Under the pieces are notes generated by a model. It had not been told where the DNA came from and did no database searches. It saw only the letters and a program-made list of their open reading frames with translations. The position numbers were made by a program, and so were the translations under genes. Below are positions 27,343 to 35,694 of a DNA stretch of 64,000 nucleotides, in pieces; position 1 is the stretch's first letter, and the number at the start of each line of letters is the position of its first letter. The DNA is from Brevundimonas sp. (lineage in GTDB: Bacteria > Pseudomonadota > Alphaproteobacteria > Caulobacterales > Caulobacteraceae), in NCBI GenBank assembly GCA_027531145.1, contig JAPZRF010000021.1, positions 1 to 64,000 of the forward strand, in the 5' to 3' direction.

Positions 27343-27559
27343 CTTTCACCAAAGCCGGTACGCAATCGAGGCTGCGGTCCACGGTCGCTTCCTTCGAGCC
27401 GCGCGGATCCTTGATGTCGCGCAGTCAACGCCGGGTCGGCCTATCCTGAAGCTGGAGCGCTGGATCGGGCTGTGTGAGGCCAAATGGATCGCCGGGTTAG
27501 TGACCTGGCCCCCCCCTGGCCTCTCGCTTGTCCCGAGAACCCCCGGGAATGATGGCTGA
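27332..27559 (+). pseudogene. LysR-family regulator, N-terminal fragment cut by IS end
   Basis: ATG 27332 overlaps the end of the MFS gene. The first ~45 residues follow the LysR winged-helix pattern: SLDFHQSRYAIEAAVHGRFL, AARILDVAQST, ILKLERWIGL. Similarity stops near residue 56, exactly where the IS3-type terminus begins (27501), and the frame then runs 20 codons into IS sequence. The recognition-helix segment reads QSTPGRPILKLE where functional family members have S-R-R-I, so it may already have been decaying. It is not functional. Confidence 0.65.
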
Positions 27560-27565
27560 CCTCCA
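27501..27565 (+). mobile_element. IS3-type terminal fragment (right border of island)
   Basis: TGACCTGGCCCCCCCCTGGC and the following CTCTCGC match the terminus at 1917 in order and spacing. A diverged centre is followed by a similar TGACCTCC block. The element body would extend to the right, but no transposase codons are recognisable up to 27773; the stretch 27566-27773 shows nothing I can support. Confidence 0.5.
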
Positions 27566-27773
27566 CCGCCGCCATCGCCGGGCGGATATGCGACCTGGAG
27601 GCCTGGCGACCTGCCGCTGCATCCTCGCTTCGGTACCAGGCGTGATCGACCTAGCCTGCATGATCTGATGGCCAGTCAAGGCGCAGGGGCGGCAAACCGG
27701 GAAGGTCGGGTTCCCCCGCCCCGCGGCTTGTGCGCCTTCCCTTCCGGGCCCACCGGCGGCAAGGTGAGCGGGC

Positions 27774-28526
27774 ATGTTCAGTGACGACGAGGTGGAGCGC
27801 TACGCCCGGCATCTGGTGCTGCGAGAGCTCGGCGGGCCGGGCCAGCAGCGGCTGAAGGCGGCGCGCGTCGCCCTTGTCGGGGCCGGCGGCATAGGTGCCC
27901 CGGCCGCCCTGTATCTGGCCGCGGCGGGCGTCGGGACCCTGCGCCTGATCGATGATGACACCGTCGCCCTGTCCAACCTGCAGCGTCAGATCCTGTTCGC
28001 CACCGCCGATGTCGGCCGACCCAAGGTCGAGGTCGCCGCCGCGCGCCTGGCCGCCCTGAATCCCCACGTCGTGGTCGAGGCGCGCCCCGTGAGGCTCGAC
28101 GCCGACACGCTCGGCGATCTGCTGGCCGAGGTCGATCTGGTGTTGGACGGCAGCGACAGCTTCACCACGCGGGCGCTTGTCGGCGACGCCTGCATCGCGC
28201 GCGGTCTGCCGCTGGTGGCGGCGGCGCTGGGCCGTTGGGAGGGCCAGATCGTACTGCTGCGCGGCCGGCCCTGCTGGCGCTGCTATGTGCCGGAGCCGCC
28301 GCCCGACGCGGAGACCTGCGCCCGCATGGGCGTGGTCGGGGCCCTCGCCGGGGTGATCGGCTCGGCCGCCGCCCTGCTGGCCCTGCGGGTCCTCGCGGAG
28401 GTCGGCGAGGCTCCCGCCGGCGAGCTGATGCTGTTCGACGGCCTCGGCTGGCGCGCCCGCACCAGCCGTATCGCGGCCGATCCGCACTGTCCGGCCTGCA
28501 GCGGCGCAGGGATCAGCCTCGGCTGA
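27774..28526 (+). CDS. MoeB/ThiF family adenylyltransferase
   Basis: This 250-residue E1-like enzyme adenylates the C-terminal glycine of a ubiquitin-fold sulphur carrier (MoaD or ThiS) with ATP. The nucleotide-binding GAGGIGAPAALYLAAAGVG, the acidic LIDDDTV and SNLQRQ motifs, the ETCARMGVVG segment and two zinc CxxC pairs (CWRC and CPAC) are visible. ATG 27774 follows AAGGTGAG. It is slightly short and lacks a rhodanese domain, consistent with MoeB. Molybdopterin or thiamin genes are not adjacent, so the carrier partner is unresolved. Confidence 0.88.
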   Translation: MFSDDEVERYARHLVLRELGGPGQQRLKAARVALVGAGGIGAPAALYLAAAGVGTLRLIDDDTVALSNLQRQILFATADVGRPKVEVAAARLAALNPHVVVEARPVRLDADTLGDLLAEVDLVLDGSDSFTTRALVGDACIARGLPLVAAALGRWEGQIVLLRGRPCWRCYVPEPPPDAETCARMGVVGALAGVIGSAAALLALRVLAEVGEAPAGELMLFDGLGWRARTSRIAADPHCPACSGAGISLG

Positions 28527-28741
28527 GCATCAGCCCGGCGTCCCGGTGGAGGGTGCCGACCAGCGCATTGGCTCCCGCTGACGCCCCCGGCCGATCGTCG
28601 ACGGCCCGCACAGCGCCGCGCCCGAGCCGGACATATCTACACGGGCACGGCCTCTCCGGAGATGACCGGACGTCCTCACGCCGGCGAGGCGACGGGCTGA
28701 AGCCGCGCCTCCGCGCACCCCGCTGCGGCGTCGTCCCCGCA

Positions 28742-28779
28742 GCCTCGAAGGCCGCGACGAGTCGAGGCTTGCTTTTGTG
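28742..28779 (+). terminator. Possible rho-independent terminator
   Basis: GCCTCGA (28742-28748) pairs perfectly with TCGAGGC (28762-28768), followed by TTGCTTTTG. It could end a transcript from the MoeB-like gene, with a 215-nt trailer. The remaining part of the 310-bp gap 28527-28836 shows no gene. Confidence 0.45.
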
Positions 28780-28806
28780 AGCCATTCTCATTAGCACATC
28801 GCGACT

Positions 28807-28819
28807 GCGAATAATTCGC
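28807..28819. promoter_or_regulatory. Fur-box-like palindrome
   Basis: GCGAATAATTCGC is a perfect 6-1-6 inverted repeat 17 nt before the receptor ATG. It has the NATAATNATTATN-like core of Fur sites, and an AT-rich CATTCTCATTAG lies just upstream. Iron repression of the FecA-type receptor is the natural reading. Confidence 0.45.
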
Positions 28820-28836
28820 CATGACCAAGGCCGTTC

Positions 28837-31011
28837 ATGTCCCGTCTCGTCGCCCTCGCCGCCGCCATGCTCACCACCCTCGCCGCCGGCGGGGTCGCCC
28901 TCGCCCAGACGCCCGCGATGGTGCCGGCGTCGACCGAGACGGGGCCGCGCGTGGCCGAGATCGTGGTGATCGGCGAGCGCGGCAATCTGCTGACCATTCC
29001 CGGCTCCGGCGCGACCATAGAGACGGCGGACCTCGAACGGTCCCGCCCGTTCACCGTCAACGACGCCCTGCGGCAGGTGCCGGGGGTGTTCGCGCGGGAC
29101 GAGGAAGGCTTCGGGCTCCGCCCCAACATCGGCATCCGCGGCCTCAACCCGACCCGCTCGACCAAGCTGCTTCTGCTGGAAGACGGCCTGCCGCTGGCCT
29201 TCGCTCCGTATGGCGACAACGCCAGCTACTTCCACCCGTCGCTGGGCCGCTACGCCCGCGTCGAGGTGCTGAAGGGAGCCTCGCAGGTGCGCTTCGGCCC
29301 CCAGACCATCGGCGGCGTCATCAACTACATCACCCCCGAGGCCCCGGAGAGCTTCGGCGGTAGCCTGCGTCTGGCCGGCGGCTCGCAGGGCTATCGCGAG
29401 GTCGACGGCCTCGTCGGCGGTCCGGCCCTTGGCGGGCGGGGTCTGCTGCACGTGCAGAACCGTCGCACGGACAGCAGCCGCGACAACCAGGACCTACAGT
29501 ATACGGACATCTTCGCCAAGGCGACCTGGGACCTCGCCGCCGATCAGGTGCTGACCGCCCGCGTCAGCCGCCACGAGGAGGACTCGCAGGTCACCTACTC
29601 CGGCCTGACCCTGGCCGAGTTCAACGCCAACCCCTACGGCAACGTCTTCGCCAACGACTCCTTCCAGACCGAGCGCTGGGGCGCCGCCGTCAGCCACGCC
29701 TGGTTCCTCGACGGGGCAACGACCCTGCGCACCAGCGTTTACGGCTCGATCTTCAACCGCGACTGGTGGCGCCAGTCGTCGAACTCGGGCCAGCGCCCCA
29801 ACGACGCCTCCGACCCGGCCTGTGGCGGCCTCGCCAACCTCAACACCACCTGCGGCAATGAAGGCCGCCTGCGCGACTACTGGACGGCAGGCGTCGAGAC
29901 GCGCCTGAGCCACGACACCGCCGCCTTCGGCGCCGACATCCGGCTCGAGGCCGGCCTGCGCTACCACACCGAGGACCAGCAGCGCCGGCAGTGGAACGGG
30001 GACACGCCCCGCGCCCGCACCCCGGGCACGGGCCGCAACGCCGGCGTGGTCGAGGACAACGAGCGACTGGTCGACGCGTACAGCGCCTTCGCCAGCGCCC
30101 GCATCGAGTCCGGCCCGTGGATCGTCGAACCCGGCGTGCGACTGGAGCGGATTGAATACGAGCGCCTGAACCGCCTCAACGGCGCGCGTGGGACGACCGA
30201 TCTCGATGTCGTGGTGCCCGGCCTTGGCGTCATGTACCGGCTGGGCGACCGCTCGGTCGTTTACGCCGGCGTGCACAAGGGCTTCGCCCCGCCCCGCGTC
30301 GAGGACATCATCAGCAACACCACCGGCGGTGCGGTCGACCTCGACGCCGAGGAGAGCGTCAACTGGGAACTGGGCCTGCGCGGCGACGTCGCCCCCGGCC
30401 TCTATCTCGACGCCGGGCTGTTCCGGATGAACTTTGACAACCAGATCATCCCGCAAAGCGTGGCCGGCGGGGTCGGCGCCACCCTGACCTCGGCCGGCGA
30501 GACCCTGCACCAGGGCTTCGAGCTGCTCGCGCGCGGCTCGGCCCGCGAGGCCGGCTGGCTGCAGAACGGCGATGACCTCTACGCCCGCCTCAGCCTGACC
30601 CACGTCGCCGACGCGAAATTCGAGGGCCGTCGCTTCTCGACCGTCGCCGGCTCGACCGCCGTCAGCGTCACCGGCAACCGCCTGCCCTATGCGCCGGAAT
30701 GGCTGTGGGCCGCCGCCGTCGGCTACGAGTATCGCGGCTGGCTGCAGGGCGAGATCGAGGCCCAGTACACCGACGCCATGTTCACCGACGACCTGAATAC
30801 GGTGGCGGTCACCGCCAACGGCCAGCGCGGCCGCATCGACGACGTGCTGCTGTGGAACGCCACGGTCAACGCCGACCTGCCGGGCACGCCGCTGACCGTC
30901 TTCGTCACCGGCCGCAACCTGACCGACGAGCTCTACGTCGTCGACCGCTCGCGCGGCATCCTGCCGGGCGCCCGTCGCGGCTTCCAGGCCGGGATCAGCT
31001 TCGCCTTCTGA
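28837..31011 (+). CDS. FecA-type TonB-dependent receptor (ferric dicitrate/siderophore)
   Basis: The 724-residue outer-membrane receptor has a signal peptide ending GGVALA|Q and a TonB-box-like AEIVVIGER. The plug has the FecA-group motifs NIGIRGLNPTRSTKLLLLED and DNASYFHPSLGRYARVEVLK. The barrel ends GARRGFQAGISFAF with the expected terminal Phe. It probably imports ferric citrate or a similar chelate. No fecIR-type sigma/anti-sigma genes are adjacent, and there is no N-terminal signalling extension, so control through the upstream Fur-like site is more likely. AAGG precedes the ATG at good spacing. Confidence 0.92.
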   Translation: MSRLVALAAAMLTTLAAGGVALAQTPAMVPASTETGPRVAEIVVIGERGNLLTIPGSGATIETADLERSRPFTVNDALRQVPGVFARDEEGFGLRPNIGIRGLNPTRSTKLLLLEDGLPLAFAPYGDNASYFHPSLGRYARVEVLKGASQVRFGPQTIGGVINYITPEAPESFGGSLRLAGGSQGYREVDGLVGGPALGGRGLLHVQNRRTDSSRDNQDLQYTDIFAKATWDLAADQVLTARVSRHEEDSQVTYSGLTLAEFNANPYGNVFANDSFQTERWGAAVSHAWFLDGATTLRTSVYGSIFNRDWWRQSSNSGQRPNDASDPACGGLANLNTTCGNEGRLRDYWTAGVETRLSHDTAAFGADIRLEAGLRYHTEDQQRRQWNGDTPRARTPGTGRNAGVVEDNERLVDAYSAFASARIESGPWIVEPGVRLERIEYERLNRLNGARGTTDLDVVVPGLGVMYRLGDRSVVYAGVHKGFAPPRVEDIISNTTGGAVDLDAEESVNWELGLRGDVAPGLYLDAGLFRMNFDNQIIPQSVAGGVGATLTSAGETLHQGFELLARGSAREAGWLQNGDDLYARLSLTHVADAKFEGRRFSTVAGSTAVSVTGNRLPYAPEWLWAAAVGYEYRGWLQGEIEAQYTDAMFTDDLNTVAVTANGQRGRIDDVLLWNATVNADLPGTPLTVFVTGRNLTDELYVVDRSRGILPGARRGFQAGISFAF

Positions 31012-31038
31012 GGCTCCGGGGACCGGCGCCGCTCTTGG

Positions 31039-31578
31039 TCAGGAGCTCGGCGCCGCCTCAACCGGGTCCATGGCCAGCACCCAGCGCGGCCGGGCCCGGC
31101 TGGCCTTGGGTGAGCGGTGCAGCAGGGGGCGGGTGGGGACCGGCCACCGGCTCCCCTTCATCAGCACAACCGCGCCCACCCCTGCCTGGCCGATCGGCCC
31201 CTCCCCCGAAGCACAGACCCACTCGACGCCGGGGCCACGATACGTCGTCAGGAGCCGAACGCGCACAGCGTCCTGGTGAAAGCGCGGACAGGTGCGCTCG
31301 GTCGCCGTCTCCATTCGGACCCTGACGCGGTCGCACCCGGCCACCCCGGCCAGCAGCCCTGCCAGGCGACGCACATCGTCCTCAAGCCACCCCGGCAGCC
31401 CGCACCATTCATCGCGATCCGGCTCGGCGTAGGCTGGGTACCCCCCGTCCCCGCAGGGATTCGGGCGGGTCCAGACGGCCGCGGCGACATCGCTGCGTCG
31501 CAGGGCGTCGAGGACGGAGGGGTCGTCGCCGCTGACGACGAGGGAAGGCGTGAGAGCCGGAGCGGTTGTCTGCAACAT
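31039..31578 (-). CDS. DUF1826 domain protein
   Basis: The 179-residue product matches the DUF1826 pattern, including PRFHQDAVRVRLLTTYRGPG and the C-terminal HRSPKASRARPRWVLAMD. This family often sits next to COG0523 GTPases in zinc-repressed loci; its biochemical role is unknown. Conserved His, Asp and Arg positions hint at an oxygenase-like or metal-binding fold. It is divergent from the COG0523 gene, and its ATG lies inside the candidate Zur operator, implying a very short or absent leader. Confidence 0.75.
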   Translation of the reverse strand: MLQTTAPALTPSLVVSGDDPSVLDALRRSDVAAAVWTRPNPCGDGGYPAYAEPDRDEWCGLPGWLEDDVRRLAGLLAGVAGCDRVRVRMETATERTCPRFHQDAVRVRLLTTYRGPGVEWVCASGEGPIGQAGVGAVVLMKGSRWPVPTRPLLHRSPKASRARPRWVLAMDPVEAAPSS

Positions 31579-31589
31579 TATAACATTGC
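31572..31589. promoter_or_regulatory. Candidate Zur operator 1
   Basis: GCAACATTATAACATTGC is an imperfect palindrome (14 of 18 positions symmetric) in the divergent gap between the DUF1826 and COG0523 genes. Its complement contains ATGTTATAATGTTGC, which aligns with the sites at 35642 and 36107. Confidence 0.6.
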
Positions 31590-31625
31590 ATAACCTTTGC
31601 CGTTGCCCTTGTCACGGAGTCCGGG

Positions 31626-32831
31626 ATGCTGCCCACCACCGTCCTGTCCGGCTTTCTCGGCGCCGGAAAGACCACCCTGCTGAACCATGTGCTGGCCAAC
31701 CGCGACGGCCTGCGCGTGGCGGTCATCGTCAACGACATGAGCGAGGTGAACATCGACGCGGCCCTTGTCCGCGAGGGCGGCGGCGCCGACCTGTCGCGCA
31801 CCGAGGAGCGGCTGGTCGAGATGTCCAACGGCTGCATCTGCTGCACCCTTCGCGAGGACCTGCTCAAGGAGGTGGCGCGCCTCGCCCGCGAGGGCCGCTT
31901 CGACTATCTGCTGATCGAGTCGACCGGCATCTCCGAGCCCATGCCGGTGGCCGCCACCTTCGACTTCCGCGACGAGGACGGTTTCAGCCTCGCCGACCTG
32001 GCGCGCCTCGACACCATGGTCACCGTGGTCGACGCCTTCAACTTCTTCCGCGACTACCCCTCGACCGACCGGCTCAAGACGCGCGGCGAGCACCTCGGCG
32101 AGGACGACGAGCGCACGGTGGCCAACCTGCTGGTCGACCAGATCGAGTTCGCCGACGTCATCGTCCTGAACAAGATCGACCTGCTGCCGGCCCGCGACCT
32201 CGGCCTGCTTGAGGCCATGATGCGCCAGCTCAACCCCCGGGCCCGGATCGTCCGCAGCGAGCGCGGCCGCGTGCCGCTGAAGGAGATCATCGGCACGGGC
32301 CTGTTCGACATGGACCTCGCCGAGCAGGCCGCCGGCTGGAGCCAGGCCCTGCGCGGCGAGGTCACGCCGGAGACCGAGGAGTACGGCGTCTCCAGCTTCG
32401 TCTACCGGGCGCGTCGCCCCTTCCATCCCCAACGCCTGTACGACCTGTTCCAGGAGGAATGGCCCGGCGTCTGGCGCTCCAAGGGCTTCTTCTGGCTGGC
32501 CACGCGCATGGCCTATGTCGGGTCGTGGAGTCAGGCCGGCGCCGTGACGGAGCATGAGTGGGGCGGCCTGTGGTGGGCCTCGGCTCCGCGCGACCGCTGG
32601 CCCGACGACAACGCCGAATGGCTGGCCGCCATCGAGGCGGTCTGGCGCGCGCCCTGGGGCGACCGCCGGCAGGAGATCGTGCTGATCGGCGCCGGCATGG
32701 ACTGCGAGGCCCTGACCGCCCGCTTTGACAAGGCGCTGCTGACCCGCTTCGAGATGGAGCGCGGCCCCGAAGGGTGGAAGAAGTTCCCTGATCCCTTCCC
32801 GCACTGGGGTCCCGCCGCCGCAGCGGCCTGA
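31626..32831 (+). CDS. COG0523 (CobW/ZigA-type) zinc metallochaperone GTPase
   Basis: The product is 401 residues. The G1 motif GFLGAGKTT is at residues 9-17, the family metal site GCICCTL has Cys70, Cys72 and Cys73, and NKIDLL is the G4 motif. A CobW C-terminal domain (from ~residue 265) follows. COG0523 proteins use GTP hydrolysis to hand metal to client enzymes, and the Zur-regulated members act under zinc starvation. The operator at 31572 and the DUF1826 neighbour support the zinc branch over cobalamin (CobW) or nitrile hydratase activators. Confidence 0.87.
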   Translation: MLPTTVLSGFLGAGKTTLLNHVLANRDGLRVAVIVNDMSEVNIDAALVREGGGADLSRTEERLVEMSNGCICCTLREDLLKEVARLAREGRFDYLLIESTGISEPMPVAATFDFRDEDGFSLADLARLDTMVTVVDAFNFFRDYPSTDRLKTRGEHLGEDDERTVANLLVDQIEFADVIVLNKIDLLPARDLGLLEAMMRQLNPRARIVRSERGRVPLKEIIGTGLFDMDLAEQAAGWSQALRGEVTPETEEYGVSSFVYRARRPFHPQRLYDLFQEEWPGVWRSKGFFWLATRMAYVGSWSQAGAVTEHEWGGLWWASAPRDRWPDDNAEWLAAIEAVWRAPWGDRRQEIVLIGAGMDCEALTARFDKALLTRFEMERGPEGWKKFPDPFPHWGPAAAAA

Positions 32832-32851
32832 GTCCCGTTCCGGAGACCGAC

Positions 32852-33520
32852 ATGAAACGCTCGATGCTCAGCCTCGCCGCCGCCCTGGCGCTGCTCGCCG
32901 GCCCGGCCCTGGCCCAGGCGGCGCCGCCGGCGCACGGGCCGGCCCACGCCCCCGCGCCTTCGCGCATGGACCAGCTGATCGGCCAGCTGCGCGGCGGCGG
33001 CGTCGTCCTGCTGATCCGCCACGAACGCACCGAGGTCCCCGCGCGCGAGGACGACTACACCCGCCCGGCGCACGACTGCATGGCCCAGCGCAACCTGTCG
33101 CTCGCCGGCGTGGCCGGGGCGCAGGAGACCGGCGTCGCCCTGCGCGCCCTCGGCCTGCAGCCGGCCCGGGTGCTCAGCAGCCCCATGTGTCGGACCACGG
33201 AGACGGCCCGCTACATGTTCGGGACCTGGGAGGTGGAGCCGCGGCTGATCCACCCGAACCCCGGCGTTCCCGGCGGGCGCGACGTGGTCGCCGCCGGCGA
33301 GGAACTGGCGGCCCTGTTGCGCGCCCTGCCGCGCGACGGCGGCAATGTCGCCATCGTCAGCCACGGCGGCAACATCGTCCGCGCCACCGGCCTGCGTCTC
33401 GCCGAGGGCGAGATCGGGGTGATCCGGGTGGAGGCCGACGGGACCATTGTCGCCCTCGGCCAGGCCCCGGGCAGCGATTTCGGCCCGCCGGCCCGCGTCG
33501 CGCTCGGGACCCTGCCCTGA
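32852..33520 (+). CDS. Exported histidine phosphatase family protein
   Basis: The 222-residue product has a signal peptide (MKRSMLSLAAALALLAGPALA) and a small phosphoglycerate-mutase-type fold. The phospho-histidine motif is LLIRHERTE, then SSPMCRTTETA, and the second His is in IVSHGGNIVRA. It probably dephosphorylates a small molecule in the periplasm. It follows the COG0523 gene by 20 bp with its own GGAGA and is likely co-transcribed. A link to zinc is inferred only from position. Confidence 0.82.
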   Translation: MKRSMLSLAAALALLAGPALAQAAPPAHGPAHAPAPSRMDQLIGQLRGGGVVLLIRHERTEVPAREDDYTRPAHDCMAQRNLSLAGVAGAQETGVALRALGLQPARVLSSPMCRTTETARYMFGTWEVEPRLIHPNPGVPGGRDVVAAGEELAALLRALPRDGGNVAIVSHGGNIVRATGLRLAEGEIGVIRVEADGTIVALGQAPGSDFGPPARVALGTLP

Positions 33521-33542
33521 GGCCGTCGGGCCCGGTTCAGCG

Positions 33543-33563
33543 GCGCCTCAGAACCTGAGGCGC
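33543..33563. repeat. Perfect 9-bp hairpin at a convergent gene junction
   Basis: GCGCCTCAG and CTGAGGCGC surround the 3-nt loop AAC. The hairpin covers the stop codon of the minus-strand receptor and lies 23 bp after the phosphatase stop. It could act as a bidirectional transcript end, but no T-run follows on either strand. Confidence 0.5.
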
Positions 33564-35617
33564 AGCCCGACCAGCAGGTTGCGGCCCCGCAACGGGGCCC
33601 GCTCGGCGATGAAGGAGGCGTGGTTCAGCGCCAGCGCGTCGAACAGGTTGGTTCCGCGCGCAAACAGCTGGGCGTCCAGCCCCGCCACCGGCAGGTCCCG
33701 GGCGAGGCTGACGTTGACGAGGGTGTGGCCCGCCGTCTCCACCTCATAGGCGGCGATCCGGGCCTGGGCGAAGGTCCGAACGGCCTCGATATCAGCGCTC
33801 CAAGGCCCGCGCGCCCAGTCGCCGCCGACGCCCAGCCGGCCCGCCGGGATGCGCGGCAGGGCCCCGCCCGCGTCGAAGCTGGCCCGCACCAGGTCCCCGA
33901 ACAGGCGCACGCCCAGACCCGGCGCCAGTTCATGACTGACCTCGGCCTCGACCCCGATGAAGCCGGCGTCTTCCTGGGTGTAGCGGATCAGCCGGAAGCC
34001 CTCGATCCGGTCCAGCGTCTGCGCATAGACATAGCCGTCGTAGGCGTAATGGAAGGCCGACACGCTGAACCGGGTGTCGCCCGCCGTCTTCTTCAAGGTC
34101 GCCTCGATCGAGACGACCGTCTCCTCGTCGAGGGTCGGGTCGCCGATCTCGAAGGTGTTGGTGGCCAGGTGCACCCCGTTGGCATAGAGCTCCTGCGCCG
34201 ACGGGGCCCGCTGCGAACGAGCCGCGCTGGCGGACAGGGCATAGCCCGGCCGGAAGGTCCAGTTGACCCCCATCGAGGCGGACACCGGCCGGTGCTCCGT
34301 ATCCGGACGATCTGTCGCCGACAGGCTCTGCCGCTCGGCCCGGAGCGCGCCCTCAAGGCGGACGTCGCCCAGCACCAGCTCCTCCAGCAGGAACAGGGCG
34401 GCGGACTCCGTCCGACTCTCCGGCAGGAAGGACTCGGCGCCGATGGCCGAGAAGTCGCTGCGCGACACCTGGGCCCCGATCACCCCGCGAAGGCCGAACA
34501 GCGGCGCATGCATCGCCTCGATACGAACCTCATGGCCATCGTTGCTGAAGGTCGTCCCGACCTCGCCGTCCTCGATCTCGTCGTGGGCGTAGTCGCTCCA
34601 GGCTGCCCGCAGCCGCACCCGCTCGATCCCCGCGCCGGGCGTCTGCAGTTCGCCGCGCAGGTCGACGCGGCGGCTCTCCAGATCGATCCGCGGCGGCGGC
34701 TCCTCCCCGTGATCGTCTTGGCGGTGGTCATCATGCCCGTCCCCGCACTGCAGGGTCGTGCCGACCGCGATACAATCCTCGAAGCCGTGGCTGTGACCCG
34801 GCAAGCCATAGTCGCTGGTCTGCTCGCTGAACGCCGCCCCAAGGTAGCCGCGGTCGCCGCTGAACGACAGGCCGACGGCCCGGGTCTCGCCGCGATTGTA
34901 GGACCCCGGGAGCCGGTCCACGCGCGTCCCGGCATCGCGGTCGATGACGAACGGCGGGATGGCGTAGTCGTCCAGATCGCGCCCGGCCCACTCCAGACGC
35001 AGGGCCCAGCCCTGCCGGCCGGCGCTCAGGCCGACGACACCCGCGCGTTCCCGATCCGCCGTGCCGAGCCGCGCCTCGGCCACGCCCTCGACGCCGTCCG
35101 GCGCCTCGGTCGGCACCCGCTGGTCGATCAGATTGACGGCCCCGCCGATGGCTCCGCCGCCGTAGAGCAGGGCCGAGGGGCCGCGCAGGATTTCGATGCC
35201 GCGCAGCAGCAGCGGCTCGGTGGTGACGGCGTGGTCCGGCGACACCTCCGAGGCGTCCAGCAGGCTGGCCCCGTCCGCCAGCACCCGCACCCGCGGCGCG
35301 GTCTGGCCGCGGATCACGGGCCGGCTGGCCCCGCCGCCAAAGGTGTCCGAACTCACGCCCGGCAGGCTGGTCAGGGTGTCGCCCAGCGTCGCCTGACGGC
35401 GCGTGATGAAGCTCTCGCCGGCCAGCACGGCGACATTGCTGACGACCTCGGCCCCCGACCGGCCCAGCGGATCGGCGGTGATGATGACCGCATCGACCTC
35501 GGTCACCGGCGCCGGGCCCCCGCGCGGCTCCGGCTCCCCGGCCAGGGCTGCGCCCGGCAGTGCGGCGACGGCCGCTCCGAGGCCGATGATCAGCCCTGCC
35601 CCTGAACTCCGCTTCAA
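33548..35617 (-). CDS. ZnuD-like TonB-dependent zinc receptor
   Basis: The 689-residue outer-membrane receptor has a signal peptide (to AALAG, residue 27), a plug with DTLTSLPGVSSDTFGGGASR and RGPSALLYGGGAIGGAV, and a barrel ending LLVGLRLRF. Between strands lies a metal-loving loop at residues ~275-306 with His275, His277, Cys282, Cys291, His295, His298 and His303 and many Asp. This is the hallmark His/Asp loop of ZnuD-type zinc receptors. It carries a candidate Zur site 25-44 bp before the ATG. It probably imports zinc under starvation and feeds the ABC system encoded divergently at 36165. Confidence 0.86.
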   Translation of the reverse strand: MKRSSGAGLIIGLGAAVAALPGAALAGEPEPRGGPAPVTEVDAVIITADPLGRSGAEVVSNVAVLAGESFITRRQATLGDTLTSLPGVSSDTFGGGASRPVIRGQTAPRVRVLADGASLLDASEVSPDHAVTTEPLLLRGIEILRGPSALLYGGGAIGGAVNLIDQRVPTEAPDGVEGVAEARLGTADRERAGVVGLSAGRQGWALRLEWAGRDLDDYAIPPFVIDRDAGTRVDRLPGSYNRGETRAVGLSFSGDRGYLGAAFSEQTSDYGLPGHSHGFEDCIAVGTTLQCGDGHDDHRQDDHGEEPPPRIDLESRRVDLRGELQTPGAGIERVRLRAAWSDYAHDEIEDGEVGTTFSNDGHEVRIEAMHAPLFGLRGVIGAQVSRSDFSAIGAESFLPESRTESAALFLLEELVLGDVRLEGALRAERQSLSATDRPDTEHRPVSASMGVNWTFRPGYALSASAARSQRAPSAQELYANGVHLATNTFEIGDPTLDEETVVSIEATLKKTAGDTRFSVSAFHYAYDGYVYAQTLDRIEGFRLIRYTQEDAGFIGVEAEVSHELAPGLGVRLFGDLVRASFDAGGALPRIPAGRLGVGGDWARGPWSADIEAVRTFAQARIAAYEVETAGHTLVNVSLARDLPVAGLDAQLFARGTNLFDALALNHASFIAERAPLRGRNLLVGLRLRF

Positions 35618-35641
35618 TCCCGCCTCCGGTCACGTGAAACA

Positions 35642-35661
35642 AGTTATGTTATCACGTAACT
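35642..35661. promoter_or_regulatory. Candidate Zur operator 2
   Basis: AGTTATGTTATCACGTAACT is symmetric at 16 of 20 positions and lies just upstream of the ZnuD-like gene. It contains ATGTTATCACGTAAC, matching the sites at 31572 (complement) and 36107. Confidence 0.6.
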
Positions 35662-35694
35662 TTGACGGCCGCGGTCTGTCCAGTTACCGATTGC

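Larger units (their letters stand above)
21231..27500. mobile_element. Low-GC accessory island bounded by IS3-type ends
   Basis: The 6.27-kb segment between two outward-facing IS3-type termini is visibly less GC-rich than both flanks. It holds a self-contained set: TonB receptor, cupin-dioxygenase, TetR, YvaD-like protein, MFS transporter and a cut LysR gene. The geometry is that of a composite transposon whose flanking IS copies have decayed. No target duplication was identified. The first ~170 bp (21231-21405) contain no gene; an inverted repeat GTTTCCGG/CCGGAAAC at 21262-21302 encloses a GGGG/CCCC hairpin. Confidence 0.55.

Noticed and set aside
28821..29363. ATG at 28821 as an alternative start before the FecA-type receptor
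   Set aside because: It is in a different frame giving an Arg-rich translation; the receptor frame with signal peptide starts at 28837 with AAGG upstream.
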